NCBI GenBank assembly: GCA_008690995.1
Contig: VRMN01000001.1
Span: 1,178,001 to 1,242,000 of the forward strand
Length of the DNA: 64,000 bases
DNA from: Porphyridium purpureum
Lineage: Eukaryota; Rhodophyta; Bangiophyceae; Porphyridiales; Porphyridiaceae
Direction: 5' to 3'
How positions within the stretch are numbered: position 1 is the stretch's first letter; each line of letters starts with the position of its first letter. Shown in pieces: positions 48,822-57,290 of the stretch. The notes beneath the pieces are model-generated. The model saw only the letters and a program-made list of their open reading frames with translations. It made no database searches and had not been told where the DNA came from. Position numbers and translations under genes: made by a program.

Positions 48822-49556
48822 TCACCGCAGCCCATGTGCTTTCTGGTAGTACAATATCCAGTTGACCACGGTTGCCCGTCGCGTACGATTTGGAGTAAGC
48901 TCATCGATTTTAAAGCCTTTAAAGCCCAGGTCCTCCTTCAGCAGAGCCTTATATTCCTTTGGAATGGAGCGCGTCAGCTTCTGAACAGCCTTCTTAATGG
49001 GCTTATCCACTTCTGGCTCGTAGCAATCTGGCCGGCCGATAAAGTCTGGTAAGGGCGCGCCTGCAACCTCGGGGGACCACTCTTCCGGCACATGCTCCGT
49101 GGCCACCCAGCGTGGCGCGTCCTCGTCGGCGCTCACGGCTTGCCCGTCGGCGGGCGGCACGAATCCAAGCAAGGTCCACATGATCTCATTCACCCATTCA
49201 TCGGGTGTTTGCTGCTTGCAAATCTCCAGCAAGGTCCGATCGTCAATGCGCAGCGGCGGGTCGTACACGACACCCGGAAGACCAGGCACTTGGCGGCACG
49301 TTTCCTGCTTCCTCTCCCACAAACCTTTCCAGCCGCTTTGCACCGTCGGCATCAGTGGTAGCGTCCATTCCGAGTCCTTAAACACTGCATCATCGCTCAT
49401 CCGCAATACTGAGCGGTGCGCATCCCTCCGCGCGATCGTCCGTGCTCCTGCCATGCCTACCCGCCACCGAGCCCCCGACAAGCGCGACACGAGCGGCGCA
49501 TGTAGAACTTTCGCCACAGCCCGATCGCTGTAGGCCGGCACGTGAAATCCAATCAT
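48822..49556 (-). CDS. Plastid-targeted DUF1823 family protein
   Basis: 244 residues from the ATG at 49556; the frame is open to another ATG at 49712, which would add a Ser/Asn/Arg-rich stretch encoded by a CAG-type repeat. The start MIGFHVPAYSDRAVAKV fits a plastid transit peptide. The conserved part, about 115-244, has LRIDDRTLLEICKQQTPDEW, DFIGRPDCYE and the family hallmark ending IPKEYKALLKEDLGFKGFK with LTPNRTRRATVVNWILYY. The family is known from cyanobacteria and plastids, with no established role. It ends 38 bp from the GluRS stop. The upstream ATG at 49712 lies past the repeat and is possible but less likely. Confidence 0.82.
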   Translation of the reverse strand: MIGFHVPAYSDRAVAKVLHAPLVSRLSGARWRVGMAGARTIARRDAHRSVLRMSDDAVFKDSEWTLPLMPTVQSGWKGLWERKQETCRQVPGLPGVVYDPPLRIDDRTLLEICKQQTPDEWVNEIMWTLLGFVPPADGQAVSADEDAPRWVATEHVPEEWSPEVAGAPLPDFIGRPDCYEPEVDKPIKKAVQKLTRSIPKEYKALLKEDLGFKGFKIDELTPNRTRRATVVNWILYYQKAHGLR

Positions 49557-50046
49557 GCTTCTGCTGCTGCTATTGCTGCTATTGCTACACCTACAGTTCC
49601 TGCTGTTATTGCTGCTGCTGCTGTCCGCACCGCCGTCGATACTCGTAAGGCCTTTCTGCCTTGTTCTTCTCTTCCATTCCATTCCCACGCTGGTCGCTTG
49701 CACGTCGTCCATTCAAGTGCAACATTCGTCGAAACGTTGCGCTTGAGGCATCGGAAGTTGCTAATAAAAGCATATCATTTTAATATGAGAAAATTTTCCC
49801 AGATTTTTTTCGCGGCAAGTCAATGTGGCATGTGACAAACATTTGCGGGAGACACGGAGAGAATGAAAGGAGGAGAGGCAGGATTTGGGCTCGTGAGTAT
49901 AAGTGCGCGCGCAGCACTTTGCGCATTCGAGTCGACGCACGAACGGATAACGTACTGGCGGGCTGACTTGTCGCTTGGTGGATAGTTTTGTTCCTGTCGC
50001 ATTGGTTTTTCTCGAGCAGACATAGGTTCAGGAAAGCTTGTTCGCG
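49557..50046. other. Divergent spacer with CTG-type repeat and AT tract
   Basis: 490 bp between the DUF1823 and GST starts. An imperfect CTG/CTATTG tract (about 49560-49625) lies just upstream of the DUF1823 start, and an AT-rich block sits at 49750-49810. If the 49712 ATG were used, part of this would be coding. Confidence 0.5.
49560..49625. repeat. Imperfect CTG/TTG-type trinucleotide tract
   Basis: A run of CTG and CTA/TTG-like triplets, read on the minus strand as Ser/Asn codons in the upstream extension of DUF1823. Confidence 0.75.
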
Positions 50047-50970
50047 ATGTCGGTGGTTGCGAGGCATGGAATGATGTGCCTACGCGCATGGACCGGCGTG
50101 GTCCACGGTAGTTCCGCATCTGTGGGACCGGTGTTCATGCACGCGGGTAGGGCGCTGGCAAGTGCGGTCATGAGACGATATGCAGGTGCGCCAGGTGCGC
50201 ACGCGCGGAACTGGGCGTCGGTTTCGACTTCCGCGACAGACGACGCGCCGCCTCCGCCTGATGACGAAGGCGTGGTCGTCATGGGTACAACGCCGTGCCC
50301 ATACGTGCACCGTGTGGAAATGGCGCTCAAGTATGCGGGAGTGCCATACGCGTACAGGGAGTTTGATTTGGGGTCGCTCAAGGACCGCTCCTCTTTGCGA
50401 GAAATGTCTCCTCTCGCCAAAGTTCCCATCATAACACACTATACGCATGGACGAAGGAAGTCTGTTTTTGAGAGCGCGTCCATCGTGCAGTATATTGATG
50501 ATGTCTTTGTCGCAGATCCGGAGAAACGCCTTATGCGAGGAAGTCCATACGAGAAGGCCATTACACGCAGCTGGACGCATTTCGTAAATCACCGCGTCGC
50601 ACCACAAATGTGGAACGTGTTGCTCAGCCAAACGGACACTGCCCTCGAGAAAAACAGTACGGAGCTCTTGCGCTCGCTCGAGTCTTTGGAAAACGCCCTT
50701 CCGCTAATAAGTGGCGGGCCTTTCTTCTTGGGCACGCGGGTTTCTTTCTTTGACCTCATGATTGCGCCGTTCCTGTATCGCCGCGTCCTCCTGAGTCACT
50801 TCCGGGGCCGCGAAATGTTTCCACCAGGCGCCGAGCACTTGCAGGCTCTCGCGCTAGCCATGGAAGAGCTCAATATTTTCCAGTCAACAGTGGTCGACCA
50901 GCAAGTGATCATCGACGCATACAAACCATACCTGTCAGGTTCGATGCATCTCAAGTTTGGGTGGCATTAG
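50047..50970 (+). CDS. Glutathione S-transferase family protein (Cys-type active site)
   Basis: 307 residues from the ATG at 50047; the longer frame begins at TTG. The N-terminal 60 residues are basic and hydrophobic (MSVVARHGMMCLRAW), probably an organelle presequence. The thioredoxin-fold GST_N domain has TTPCPYVHRVEMALKYAGV at about residue 85, where the Cys in CPYVHR is the active-site residue of Omega, Lambda and DHAR classes. PLAKVPII with ESASIVQYID completes the GSH-binding site. The all-helical GST_C domain ends near LSGSMHLKFGWH. It probably acts in glutathione-dependent redox or dehydroascorbate recycling, which is a guess. It is divergent from DUF1823. Confidence 0.9.
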   Translation: MSVVARHGMMCLRAWTGVVHGSSASVGPVFMHAGRALASAVMRRYAGAPGAHARNWASVSTSATDDAPPPPDDEGVVVMGTTPCPYVHRVEMALKYAGVPYAYREFDLGSLKDRSSLREMSPLAKVPIITHYTHGRRKSVFESASIVQYIDDVFVADPEKRLMRGSPYEKAITRSWTHFVNHRVAPQMWNVLLSQTDTALEKNSTELLRSLESLENALPLISGGPFFLGTRVSFFDLMIAPFLYRRVLLSHFRGREMFPPGAEHLQALALAMEELNIFQSTVVDQQVIIDAYKPYLSGSMHLKFGWH

Positions 50971-51157
50971 GGTTGTTGCACGCGGACTCATACCAAAGCC
51001 TAAGCACGTCTTCTATTTCTTTGAGCGTTTGATAATTAGGCTTCTCTGCCTCTGGCTATAGGGCTTCATCCCTATCATTTACTTCCGACCTATATGTCGT
51101 CCCTATTCTTTTAATAAAGGCACGTCGTGACTAGTTCTGTAGCTCTTGTCCAAGGCT

Positions 51158-52141
51158 CTACAACACGCCCTTAAAGACGAGGTCCCCAGGTCCCGTCATG
51201 TATACACGGTTGTTATCCTCCCTCCATTCAATGAGAAGCGGACCGCCTGGCAGCACGACTTCACACTTTCGCTGCGCAACACCTGCCAAAACTGCCGCGA
51301 CAACAACTGCACAAGCGCCCGTTCCACAGGCGAGCGTGCGCCCGGCGCCACGCTCCCATACGAGCATGTGAAGCTTGTCATCGCGCTCCTTGTAAATAAA
51401 CTCTGTGTTGACGCGTTTAGGAAATGCGGGATGGTTCTCCCATTTCGGGCCTATGGCCTCGAGGCTCGCGTCTAATGCCTCAAATTCCTCCTTGGACACA
51501 AACGTGATGCAATGTGGGTTGCCCATCGAAACGGCAAGGACCTCATACATTCTGCCATCAACGACGAGACTGCGCACGTGAGAACTGCTTGCACCCGGTG
51601 CTTGGTCCGGAAGCACGGCGGGCACTTTTGCCAGTTCTAGCTCCGGCTCGCCCATGTCCACGCACACAGATCCATCTGGCGTAAGCCGCGGCGTAATGAC
51701 ACCGGCAAGCGTTGCAACCTTGTACGTATCCTTCGCGTTTTCGTCGAGCTCCGCTGCAAACTTTGCCAGGCAGCGAATTCCATTGCCGCACATCTCTGGC
51801 TCTGAGCCGTCCGAGTTGTAGATGCGCATGGTGCAGTCGACTTGATCGGATGTCGGCGGGAGCAGGAAGATCACGCCGTCTCCACCGACACCAAAGTGAC
51901 GATCGCAGAGCTTTTCCGACTGTTCTGGCGTCAGCAGTGGAGTTTCTGTGGTGCGGTTATCGATCAGAATAAAGTCGTTGCCGAGCCCTTGGTACTTGGC
52001 AAACTTTAGTCCAACCGGAACCTTCCCCGCCGCGGCGCTCATTTCCAGCCGGCTCGGGCGGACGCACACCGCCGATCTCGTGCAATGCTTTCGAGTAAGC
52101 AAGTGCGCTCGATTGCCACAGCCTGTGCTCACGAACGCCAT
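51158..52141 (-). CDS. DAPF: Diaminopimelate epimerase, plastid-targeted
   Basis: 327 residues. It interconverts LL- and meso-diaminopimelate, the penultimate step of plastid lysine synthesis. The transit-like N-terminus MAFVSTGCGNRAHLLTRK has Phe at position 3. The fold is two related halves, each with a catalytic Cys. The first is SDGSEPEMCGNGIRC and the second is ACGTGACAVVV; these are the canonical acid/base pair. Also seen are LKFAKYQGLGNDFILID near the mature start and VGGDGVIFLL. Length fits the family. No other lysine gene lies nearby. The start is the only plausible ATG before the fold. An AT-rich run lies about 120 bp upstream. Confidence 0.95.
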   Translation of the reverse strand: MAFVSTGCGNRAHLLTRKHCTRSAVCVRPSRLEMSAAAGKVPVGLKFAKYQGLGNDFILIDNRTTETPLLTPEQSEKLCDRHFGVGGDGVIFLLPPTSDQVDCTMRIYNSDGSEPEMCGNGIRCLAKFAAELDENAKDTYKVATLAGVITPRLTPDGSVCVDMGEPELELAKVPAVLPDQAPGASSSHVRSLVVDGRMYEVLAVSMGNPHCITFVSKEEFEALDASLEAIGPKWENHPAFPKRVNTEFIYKERDDKLHMLVWERGAGRTLACGTGACAVVVAAVLAGVAQRKCEVVLPGGPLLIEWREDNNRVYMTGPGDLVFKGVL

Positions 52142-52290
52142 GGCAAACGCCGATCAACCGCCAAACCCACGGACACGCACACCGACGCACAGAGTCACGA
52201 GCGGCACCGCAAGCGAGCTCAATTTCTTGGACGTGACCGAGTGGAATTTCTCGCGTAATTTTTTTTTTTTTTTTAATTTTCATTTCAAGT

Positions 52291-52300
52291 AAACATGGGG
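52291..52300. promoter_or_regulatory. AAACATGGGG after T-run, upstream of DapF
   Basis: A run of about 16 T (52259-52274) and AATTTTCATTTC lead to AAACATGGGG. The same order (AT tract, then AAACATGRGG) occurs at 2051-2067 and 54710-54760. A shared promoter motif is inferred from position. Confidence 0.3.
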
Positions 52301-52337
52301 GCACTAGGAGCCGATTGATTTTGCTCTGTCGGTGCTC

Positions 52338-54464
52338 TTAATCGGACAGATGCAAGTCGTCACGAAAGCTGGACTTGCTCGTGTCATTGCCCCCTTTCGC
52401 GCTGGGAATGAAGTCACGAGCAGACCATGAACGTGTTAGAGTTGGACTGGCTTGCTCGTCTTCAGAATCGCTCTCCAAAGGCACCGCGTCACCCGAACTG
52501 GGCACGGCGGTCGCCAGCATGCTTTTCTGCATCAGTTCGTAACGCTTCATCAGCTCCTGCCGCCGCTCGCTGAATGTGCTTGGGAAAAAGTCCGGGAAGA
52601 AGCGCTGGAGGAATGAGAACACGAGCACATGCCCAATGGGAGACAGCGGGATGATCAGGATGATCGTGAAGGGAATCAGAGTCAGCACATCCCGTCCCGT
52701 GCGGCGCAGCGTGCGCACTTCGCGCGGAGAAAGCGTGGTGCCGAGTATGGCCTTGCGTACTAATCGCACGGCGTAGCGAAGGTCACCTCCAATGAGACGG
52801 AAGCCGCGCCAGTAAAACTCGACGCCCTCACGGCCTTTTGTCACAGTTTCGCTCCAGCCGCGTCTCAATTTGGCCCAGTCTAGTCGCGCCGTGTACAAGT
52901 CGCTCTCGAGGCCTAATCTTCCTTTCAAATCTTGAATATCCAATGCCAAGAGACCTAGCGCGTCGTCCGGAATCAAGTGTGCCTCCCCCTCTGCCGCAAG
53001 GATGCGCAGGTCGGTCAGCCTCAGGTCCAGATCGCCAAACTCCTTCACGATGAGTTTCTCCTCCAACGAGCCCAGCATGGACTCAGTTTCAAGATCAAGG
53101 TAAATGAACATGCGCTCCATTTCCAGCTCCAGCACACGGACGGCGAGCTCGCGTCGCACATCATTTACTTGGTCGTCCATTTCGCGCAGCTCACGCGCGC
53201 GGATGAGCTTCCCCAACTGATCCTCTTTGCGCAAGCGCTGTTCGCGTGCCCTGCTGCATGCGGTCAATTTCTTTTCCAGGGTTTCAATTTCCCCTCGAAG
53301 CTTCCAAACCGCTGGCGATTCAATGTACGCGCTCTCCAGGTCAAACACGCGTGAGCGCGGCTCCGCCTGCTCGCCAACTGTTCGCCCATTCAGACGCGCC
53401 CATGTTTCGCCAAGACGATCCACGCTCCACTCTACAGACTGTTTGAGGGCATCAAAATCGGGGCTGCCGTCTTGTTTGGTAAATTGTGACACTTGGGTCG
53501 AAAGGTTGCTGCGTACACTCGAAAATCGTCGCTTCAAGTCTGCCGTAAATTCCTCGCCTGGCATCGATGCTCCCGCGCCATATCCACTCTGCGCTTCGCT
53601 CTGGCCTCCTGACGACGGCACGGACCCGCTACCCGTTGACTCTTCCCAGTTTGCATCTGACGAGGAGCCCGAATCTGAGCTCATGTCGGATGAAGACTGT
53701 GCCGCATCCTGCTGCAACTTTCGCAGGCGCCTTCGCTCACGCAAGAAGTCGTCCAGCTCGCTAATAACCTCATTCATGAAATTGAGCTGTTTGTTCACGG
53801 GCTCAGTCAGAGCACCTGCTAGGGCTTCTAGCGAAGAGACGTCCTGTGCAAGCTGGTCGCGCGCTTCCGGTAACGCGTTTCTTGCATTTTCTGATCTTTG
53901 CGTGGCGACATCAGAGCGGAGGAATTCGCCCTCTGCGGCAATGAGCACCTGCGCGCGTGCCAGGCTGCGTTCGGCGGAGCGCAGTGCGACGCGCGCCTCG
54001 AGCATCCTAGCGCGTTTTCGAATTGCGGCCATCAGCTCTGGCTCGGACCAAATTTTCTTCACAGAGCGTACATCATCCTCGACGCCGGTACCACCAACAC
54101 CCTTCTGTTCCACCTCAGAACCGTCTGGCGAAGAAGACGACGGAATGCTCGCTGCGTTCGGACGTTCTGGATCGCCGGGGACGCTTTTTGAGGCGCCATT
54201 TTTCGACGTATCGACGCCATTTGCTTCAAACGACGCCATGCTGACGCGCGCGAGCCGCCCCGCCCGGACACATTTTGCGCGGTCCCCTCTGGCCGTGGAC
54301 GAACACGCCGCGGCGCTGCGCCGAGCCGGCCGCGGGACGTGCGTCCAGCTTGTGGCGCTCACATACTGCGGCACGCCGTGGAACGCTGCCACCGCTCCCG
54401 CACCCGCAGCACACCTTCCACCCCCACCTCCTTCCACCTCCACGATGGCCCCCTTCCCATCCAT
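52338..54464 (-). CDS. LETM1-like membrane protein
   Basis: 708 residues from the ATG at 54464 (MDGKGAIVEVEGGG); the open frame goes up to 54635. The first 90 residues are Ala/Gly/Arg/Ser-rich and read as an organelle transit peptide. A Ser/Glu-rich linker with coiled-coil-prone helices (about 150-430) follows, for example RLRKLQQDAAQSSS and LEKKLTACSRAREQRLRKEDQL. The C-terminal LETM1-type core has AVRLVRKAILGTTLSPREV, a hydrophobic LIPFTIILIIPLSPIGHVLV segment (about 610-635) and FPSTFSERRQELMKRYELM. LETM1 is a mitochondrial cation/proton exchanger, while plant LETM1-like proteins include plastid members. The organelle is undecided. The long plus-strand frame opposite (53227-54645) is a shadow. 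Confidence 0.85.
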   Translation of the reverse strand: MDGKGAIVEVEGGGGGRCAAGAGAVAAFHGVPQYVSATSWTHVPRPARRSAAACSSTARGDRAKCVRAGRLARVSMASFEANGVDTSKNGASKSVPGDPERPNAASIPSSSSPDGSEVEQKGVGGTGVEDDVRSVKKIWSEPELMAAIRKRARMLEARVALRSAERSLARAQVLIAAEGEFLRSDVATQRSENARNALPEARDQLAQDVSSLEALAGALTEPVNKQLNFMNEVISELDDFLRERRRLRKLQQDAAQSSSDMSSDSGSSSDANWEESTGSGSVPSSGGQSEAQSGYGAGASMPGEEFTADLKRRFSSVRSNLSTQVSQFTKQDGSPDFDALKQSVEWSVDRLGETWARLNGRTVGEQAEPRSRVFDLESAYIESPAVWKLRGEIETLEKKLTACSRAREQRLRKEDQLGKLIRARELREMDDQVNDVRRELAVRVLELEMERMFIYLDLETESMLGSLEEKLIVKEFGDLDLRLTDLRILAAEGEAHLIPDDALGLLALDIQDLKGRLGLESDLYTARLDWAKLRRGWSETVTKGREGVEFYWRGFRLIGGDLRYAVRLVRKAILGTTLSPREVRTLRRTGRDVLTLIPFTIILIIPLSPIGHVLVFSFLQRFFPDFFPSTFSERRQELMKRYELMQKSMLATAVPSSGDAVPLESDSEDEQASPTLTRSWSARDFIPSAKGGNDTSKSSFRDDLHLSD

Positions 54465-54664
54465 CCCGCTACCCCGCCCTTCCTGTATCCTCATGCTCTT
54501 TCTCTGTGCATGTGTGCCTGTCCCTCTGTCTCTACCTCGCTCTCTCCACCCACGCCTGCAACCCTTCTTCCGCTTCTCCCCTTCTATCGCAAACTTTTCC
54601 TCCATGCTGCCATTTTCCATCAATCCTCTTCTCAACTCGCACTAAAAACACACAATGCGTTACA

Positions 54665-54675
54665 TAGTGTACCTC
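54665..54675 (-). promoter_or_regulatory. Candidate element, minus-strand copy of GAGGTACACTT
   Basis: TAGTGTACCTC is the reverse complement of GAGGTACACTA, a 10 of 11 match to the words at 2064 and 31589. It lies in the divergent LETM1-like/OLA1 spacer. Confidence 0.3.
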
Positions 54676-54748
54676 CGGCTATTGAAGGATATGGTACAGA
54701 TTATACCTTTCCATTTAATTTTAATTTTATTTTTAATTTCTTTTTGAT

Positions 54749-54763
54749 ATAAACATGGAGGTA
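54749..54763 (+). promoter_or_regulatory. AT tract followed by AAACATGGAGG
   Basis: TTTTAATTTTATTTTTAATTTC just upstream leads into AAACATGGAGGTA. The word and its AT-rich context recur at 2058-2067 and 52291-52300. Confidence 0.3.
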
Positions 54764-54997
54764 GTCGTACAGTTACGAACCGATGAACGCAGGTAGTGTA
54801 CAGCTGGGTACGACGGTCGTCGGCACGGTCGAGGGGTTCCGTGTGGGGTACAAGGACGCTCTGCGGTGATAAGTGCGCGAGGAGCGATAGACAGAGAGAC
54901 AATTTGTGTGTTGCGTTTTGTGTTGTGTGTTGTGGTGGTGGCGAAAAGGATATAGTGGGACGACGCGGGCCAGAGTCGAGCGGGGTGGGCGGTGACG

Positions 54998-56209
54998 ATG
55001 GCGCCAAAGAAGAAGGAGGAAAAGTCCGCGAGAAAGCCCGTGCTGGGGCGCTTCTCGAACAACCTGAAAATGGGCATTGTGGGCCTGCCCAACGTCGGCA
55101 AGTCCACCTTCTTCAACACGCTCACAAAGCTGTCCGTCCCGGCAGAAAACTACCCCTTCTGCACAATCGAGCCGAACGAGGCCCGCGTCGCAGTCCCGGA
55201 TGAGCGCTTCGAGTGGCTGTGCGACACGTACAACCCGGCGTCGCGCGTCCAGGCCGCTCTCCAGATCTGGGACATCGCAGGCCTGGTCAAGGGAGCCCAT
55301 GAAGGGCAAGGCCTCGGAAACGCCTTCTTGTCAAACATCCAGGCCGTCGACGGCATTTTCCACGTCGTGCGCGTTTTTGAGGACGCCGAAATCACCCACG
55401 TCGAGGGCGAGATTAACCCAGTCCGTGACTTGGAAATCATTGAGAATGAGCTGGCGCTGAAGGATCTCGACAAGCTCACAAAGGCGTGTGCCGATGCCGA
55501 GACGAGGTTGGTCCGTGCGGGAAACAATGCGGACAAGAACCTGAAGACAGAGGTGGAGACACTGCGAAAAGCGAAGAAGTTGTTGGAGGAGGACAAGCTG
55601 CCGATCCGCGCAGGCGATTGGAGCCTGGCAGAGGCGGACGTGCTGAACTCTCATCTTTTCTTGACCGCCAAGCCTGTGATTTACCTTGTGAACCTGTCTG
55701 TGAAAGACTACGTGAAGAAGAAAAACAAGTGGCTGGCTAAGATCAAGGAATGGGTGGACTCGCGCACGAGCGAGCTCATTATTCCATTCTCAGCAGCTTT
55801 TGAAAGCGAGATCTTGGATCGCTCGCTGAACGAAGGGCCCGAGGCCGCCGAGGCTTACGAGAAGGAAATGGAGTGCAAGAGCAATCTGGCGAAGATTGTC
55901 AAACAAGGATACGCCGGGTTGAATCTCATCTACTTTTTCACGGCCGGTGCGGATGAGTGCAAGTGCTGGACGATCCGTAAGGGCTCGCTCGCGCCGCAAG
56001 CGGCGGGGGCGATTCACACCGACTTTGAGAAAGGCTTCATCAAGGCCGAGGTCATGGAGTTCAATATTTTGAAAGAGCTCGGCAGCGAGAACGCTGTCAA
56101 GGCGGCGGGCAAGTACCGCCAAGAGGGCAAGGCATACGAAGTCAACGACGGCGACGTCATCTACTTTCGGTTCAATGTTACATTCAAGGCAGAAAAGGCC
56201 AGAAAATAA
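54998..56209 (+). CDS. OLA1: OLA1/YchF-type P-loop ATPase
   Basis: 403 residues from the ATG at 54998 (MAPKKKEEK); the longer frame begins at GTG. The protein is of the Obg-like ATPase group, which binds ATP rather than GTP and contacts the ribosome. The P-loop is GIVGLPNVGKST, followed by FCTIEPNEARV and the G3 motif DIAGLVKGAHEGQGLGN. The G4 position NLSVKDY replaces the NKxD motif, as in YchF proteins, which explains the ATP preference. A coiled helical insert (about 145-210) and a C-terminal TGS domain (AIHTDFEKGFIKAEV) complete the family plan. It is cytosolic. Size matches human OLA1 (396 residues). Confidence 0.96.
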   Translation: MAPKKKEEKSARKPVLGRFSNNLKMGIVGLPNVGKSTFFNTLTKLSVPAENYPFCTIEPNEARVAVPDERFEWLCDTYNPASRVQAALQIWDIAGLVKGAHEGQGLGNAFLSNIQAVDGIFHVVRVFEDAEITHVEGEINPVRDLEIIENELALKDLDKLTKACADAETRLVRAGNNADKNLKTEVETLRKAKKLLEEDKLPIRAGDWSLAEADVLNSHLFLTAKPVIYLVNLSVKDYVKKKNKWLAKIKEWVDSRTSELIIPFSAAFESEILDRSLNEGPEAAEAYEKEMECKSNLAKIVKQGYAGLNLIYFFTAGADECKCWTIRKGSLAPQAAGAIHTDFEKGFIKAEVMEFNILKELGSENAVKAAGKYRQEGKAYEVNDGDVIYFRFNVTFKAEKARK

Positions 56210-56360
56210 ACTTTCATACCCGTCCGTCTGTGCAATCTCCATGCCCAACAGCGTTCCACGCGTGGGCTCGCAATGTGGGCGTCAAAGACACTTACACGCA
56301 CCGCACGCAATGAGAGCGGTCTCTGACCATCAAGGCACAGAGTTGGCGTCCATATATTCC

Positions 56361-57215
56361 TCATAGATATAGCACGTCTGTGCGCAGCACCTGCCGCAGG
56401 CCCTGCACAACCGGCGCAGCTTCGTGCTCCAGGCATCGCTCAGGGCCGTGCCCATGCAAGAGCAGTCGTCCGCGTTGGGGTACAATCGCCTCTACAAGCT
56501 GCCCACGGCTTCCGTAAAATTTGATTTCACCACCTTTAAGATCTCCGCTCAGATAGATCAGCGCTGTGTATTCACTGCGCGCGCCAGATGCCGCGTCCAA
56601 ATTTGACTCATCAATATGTCTTCCAAAGCGGTCGCCTGGGCGATACTCGTAGAGTCGTATATTCGACGTGCATCCGAACACTTGCCTCCCATTGATGGAT
56701 GCAGGAAGTAAATTGAACGCTTGCATCCGCTCAAAAATTGCGCGCGAAAGTTGTGGGTCATCTAGCTGCATGCGGAACTGCCGGCGCTCAGCGTACATTA
56801 TATTTCCTGCCTGCTCACACCTTTCCATACTCTGCGACTTGCTCTGCTCAGAGAAATATACTTCCCACGCAGTTGTCTCCTCCGGGCTGAGAAAGCCATC
56901 GCAGAGCAGCGCGTCCATAGACATGTGTCGCAGCGCGCATGGAACATGCTTCTTGTACGCGTGAGGGCTGTTTGCGTATTCACATTCGCCACTTCGCGCG
57001 TCCGGCGGGTCGAGCCTCGATATCGACACGACTGCGCGGGAACATTTGCACGCCACGCCGCGCTCGTGCCGAAGTGGGTGCCAAGCACTCAAAGCGGTGC
57101 CATCTCTAGTGCCAGAATATTCAGCGCCGTTGTGACGAAGTTTGTCCTGATCTTGGGATCTCGACTGCCCGTCGTTTCTCCTGCTGCGTGACTTGTCCCC
57201 CTTGTTCCCGCCCAT
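56361..57215 (-). CDS. 2-oxoglutarate/Fe(II)-dependent oxygenase
   Basis: 284 residues. The N-terminal 95 are basic, Ser/Asp/Arg-rich and disordered. The double-stranded beta-helix fold starts near 100. The iron triad is His200 and Asp202 in GRHIDES and His264 in CLEHEAAP. The 2-oxoglutarate-binding residue is probably Arg278 in VLRTDVLY. The pattern resembles small prolyl-4-hydroxylase-like dioxygenases of the OGFOD or PHD type, which modify proteins or nucleic acids. The substrate is unknown. It is divergent from Cactin across 75 bp, so the two promoters must overlap, and the start at 57215 is the only good ATG. Confidence 0.87.
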   Translation of the reverse strand: MGGNKGDKSRSRRNDGQSRSQDQDKLRHNGAEYSGTRDGTALSAWHPLRHERGVACKCSRAVVSISRLDPPDARSGECEYANSPHAYKKHVPCALRHMSMDALLCDGFLSPEETTAWEVYFSEQSKSQSMERCEQAGNIMYAERRQFRMQLDDPQLSRAIFERMQAFNLLPASINGRQVFGCTSNIRLYEYRPGDRFGRHIDESNLDAASGARSEYTALIYLSGDLKGGEIKFYGSRGQLVEAIVPQRGRLLLHGHGPERCLEHEAAPVVQGLRQVLRTDVLYL

Positions 57216-57290
57216 GGTGACATACCGGCTTCGTTCTCCTTCTAAGAAAAAAAGTCGCGGAACGCATTCAAGAAGGGAAACAGTGGCACA

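Larger units (their letters stand above)
54465..54997. other. Divergent spacer with AT tract and shared words
   Basis: 533 bp between the LETM1-like and OLA1 genes. An AT-rich tract (about 54700-54750), AAACATGGAGG (54751-54761) and TAGTGTACCTCC (54665-54676) are present. No gene seen. Confidence 0.5.

Noticed and set aside
53227-54645. 472-codon plus-strand frame
   Set aside because: It is antisense to the LETM1-like gene, whose domains are clear on the minus strand; Arg/Ser/Pro-rich shadow.
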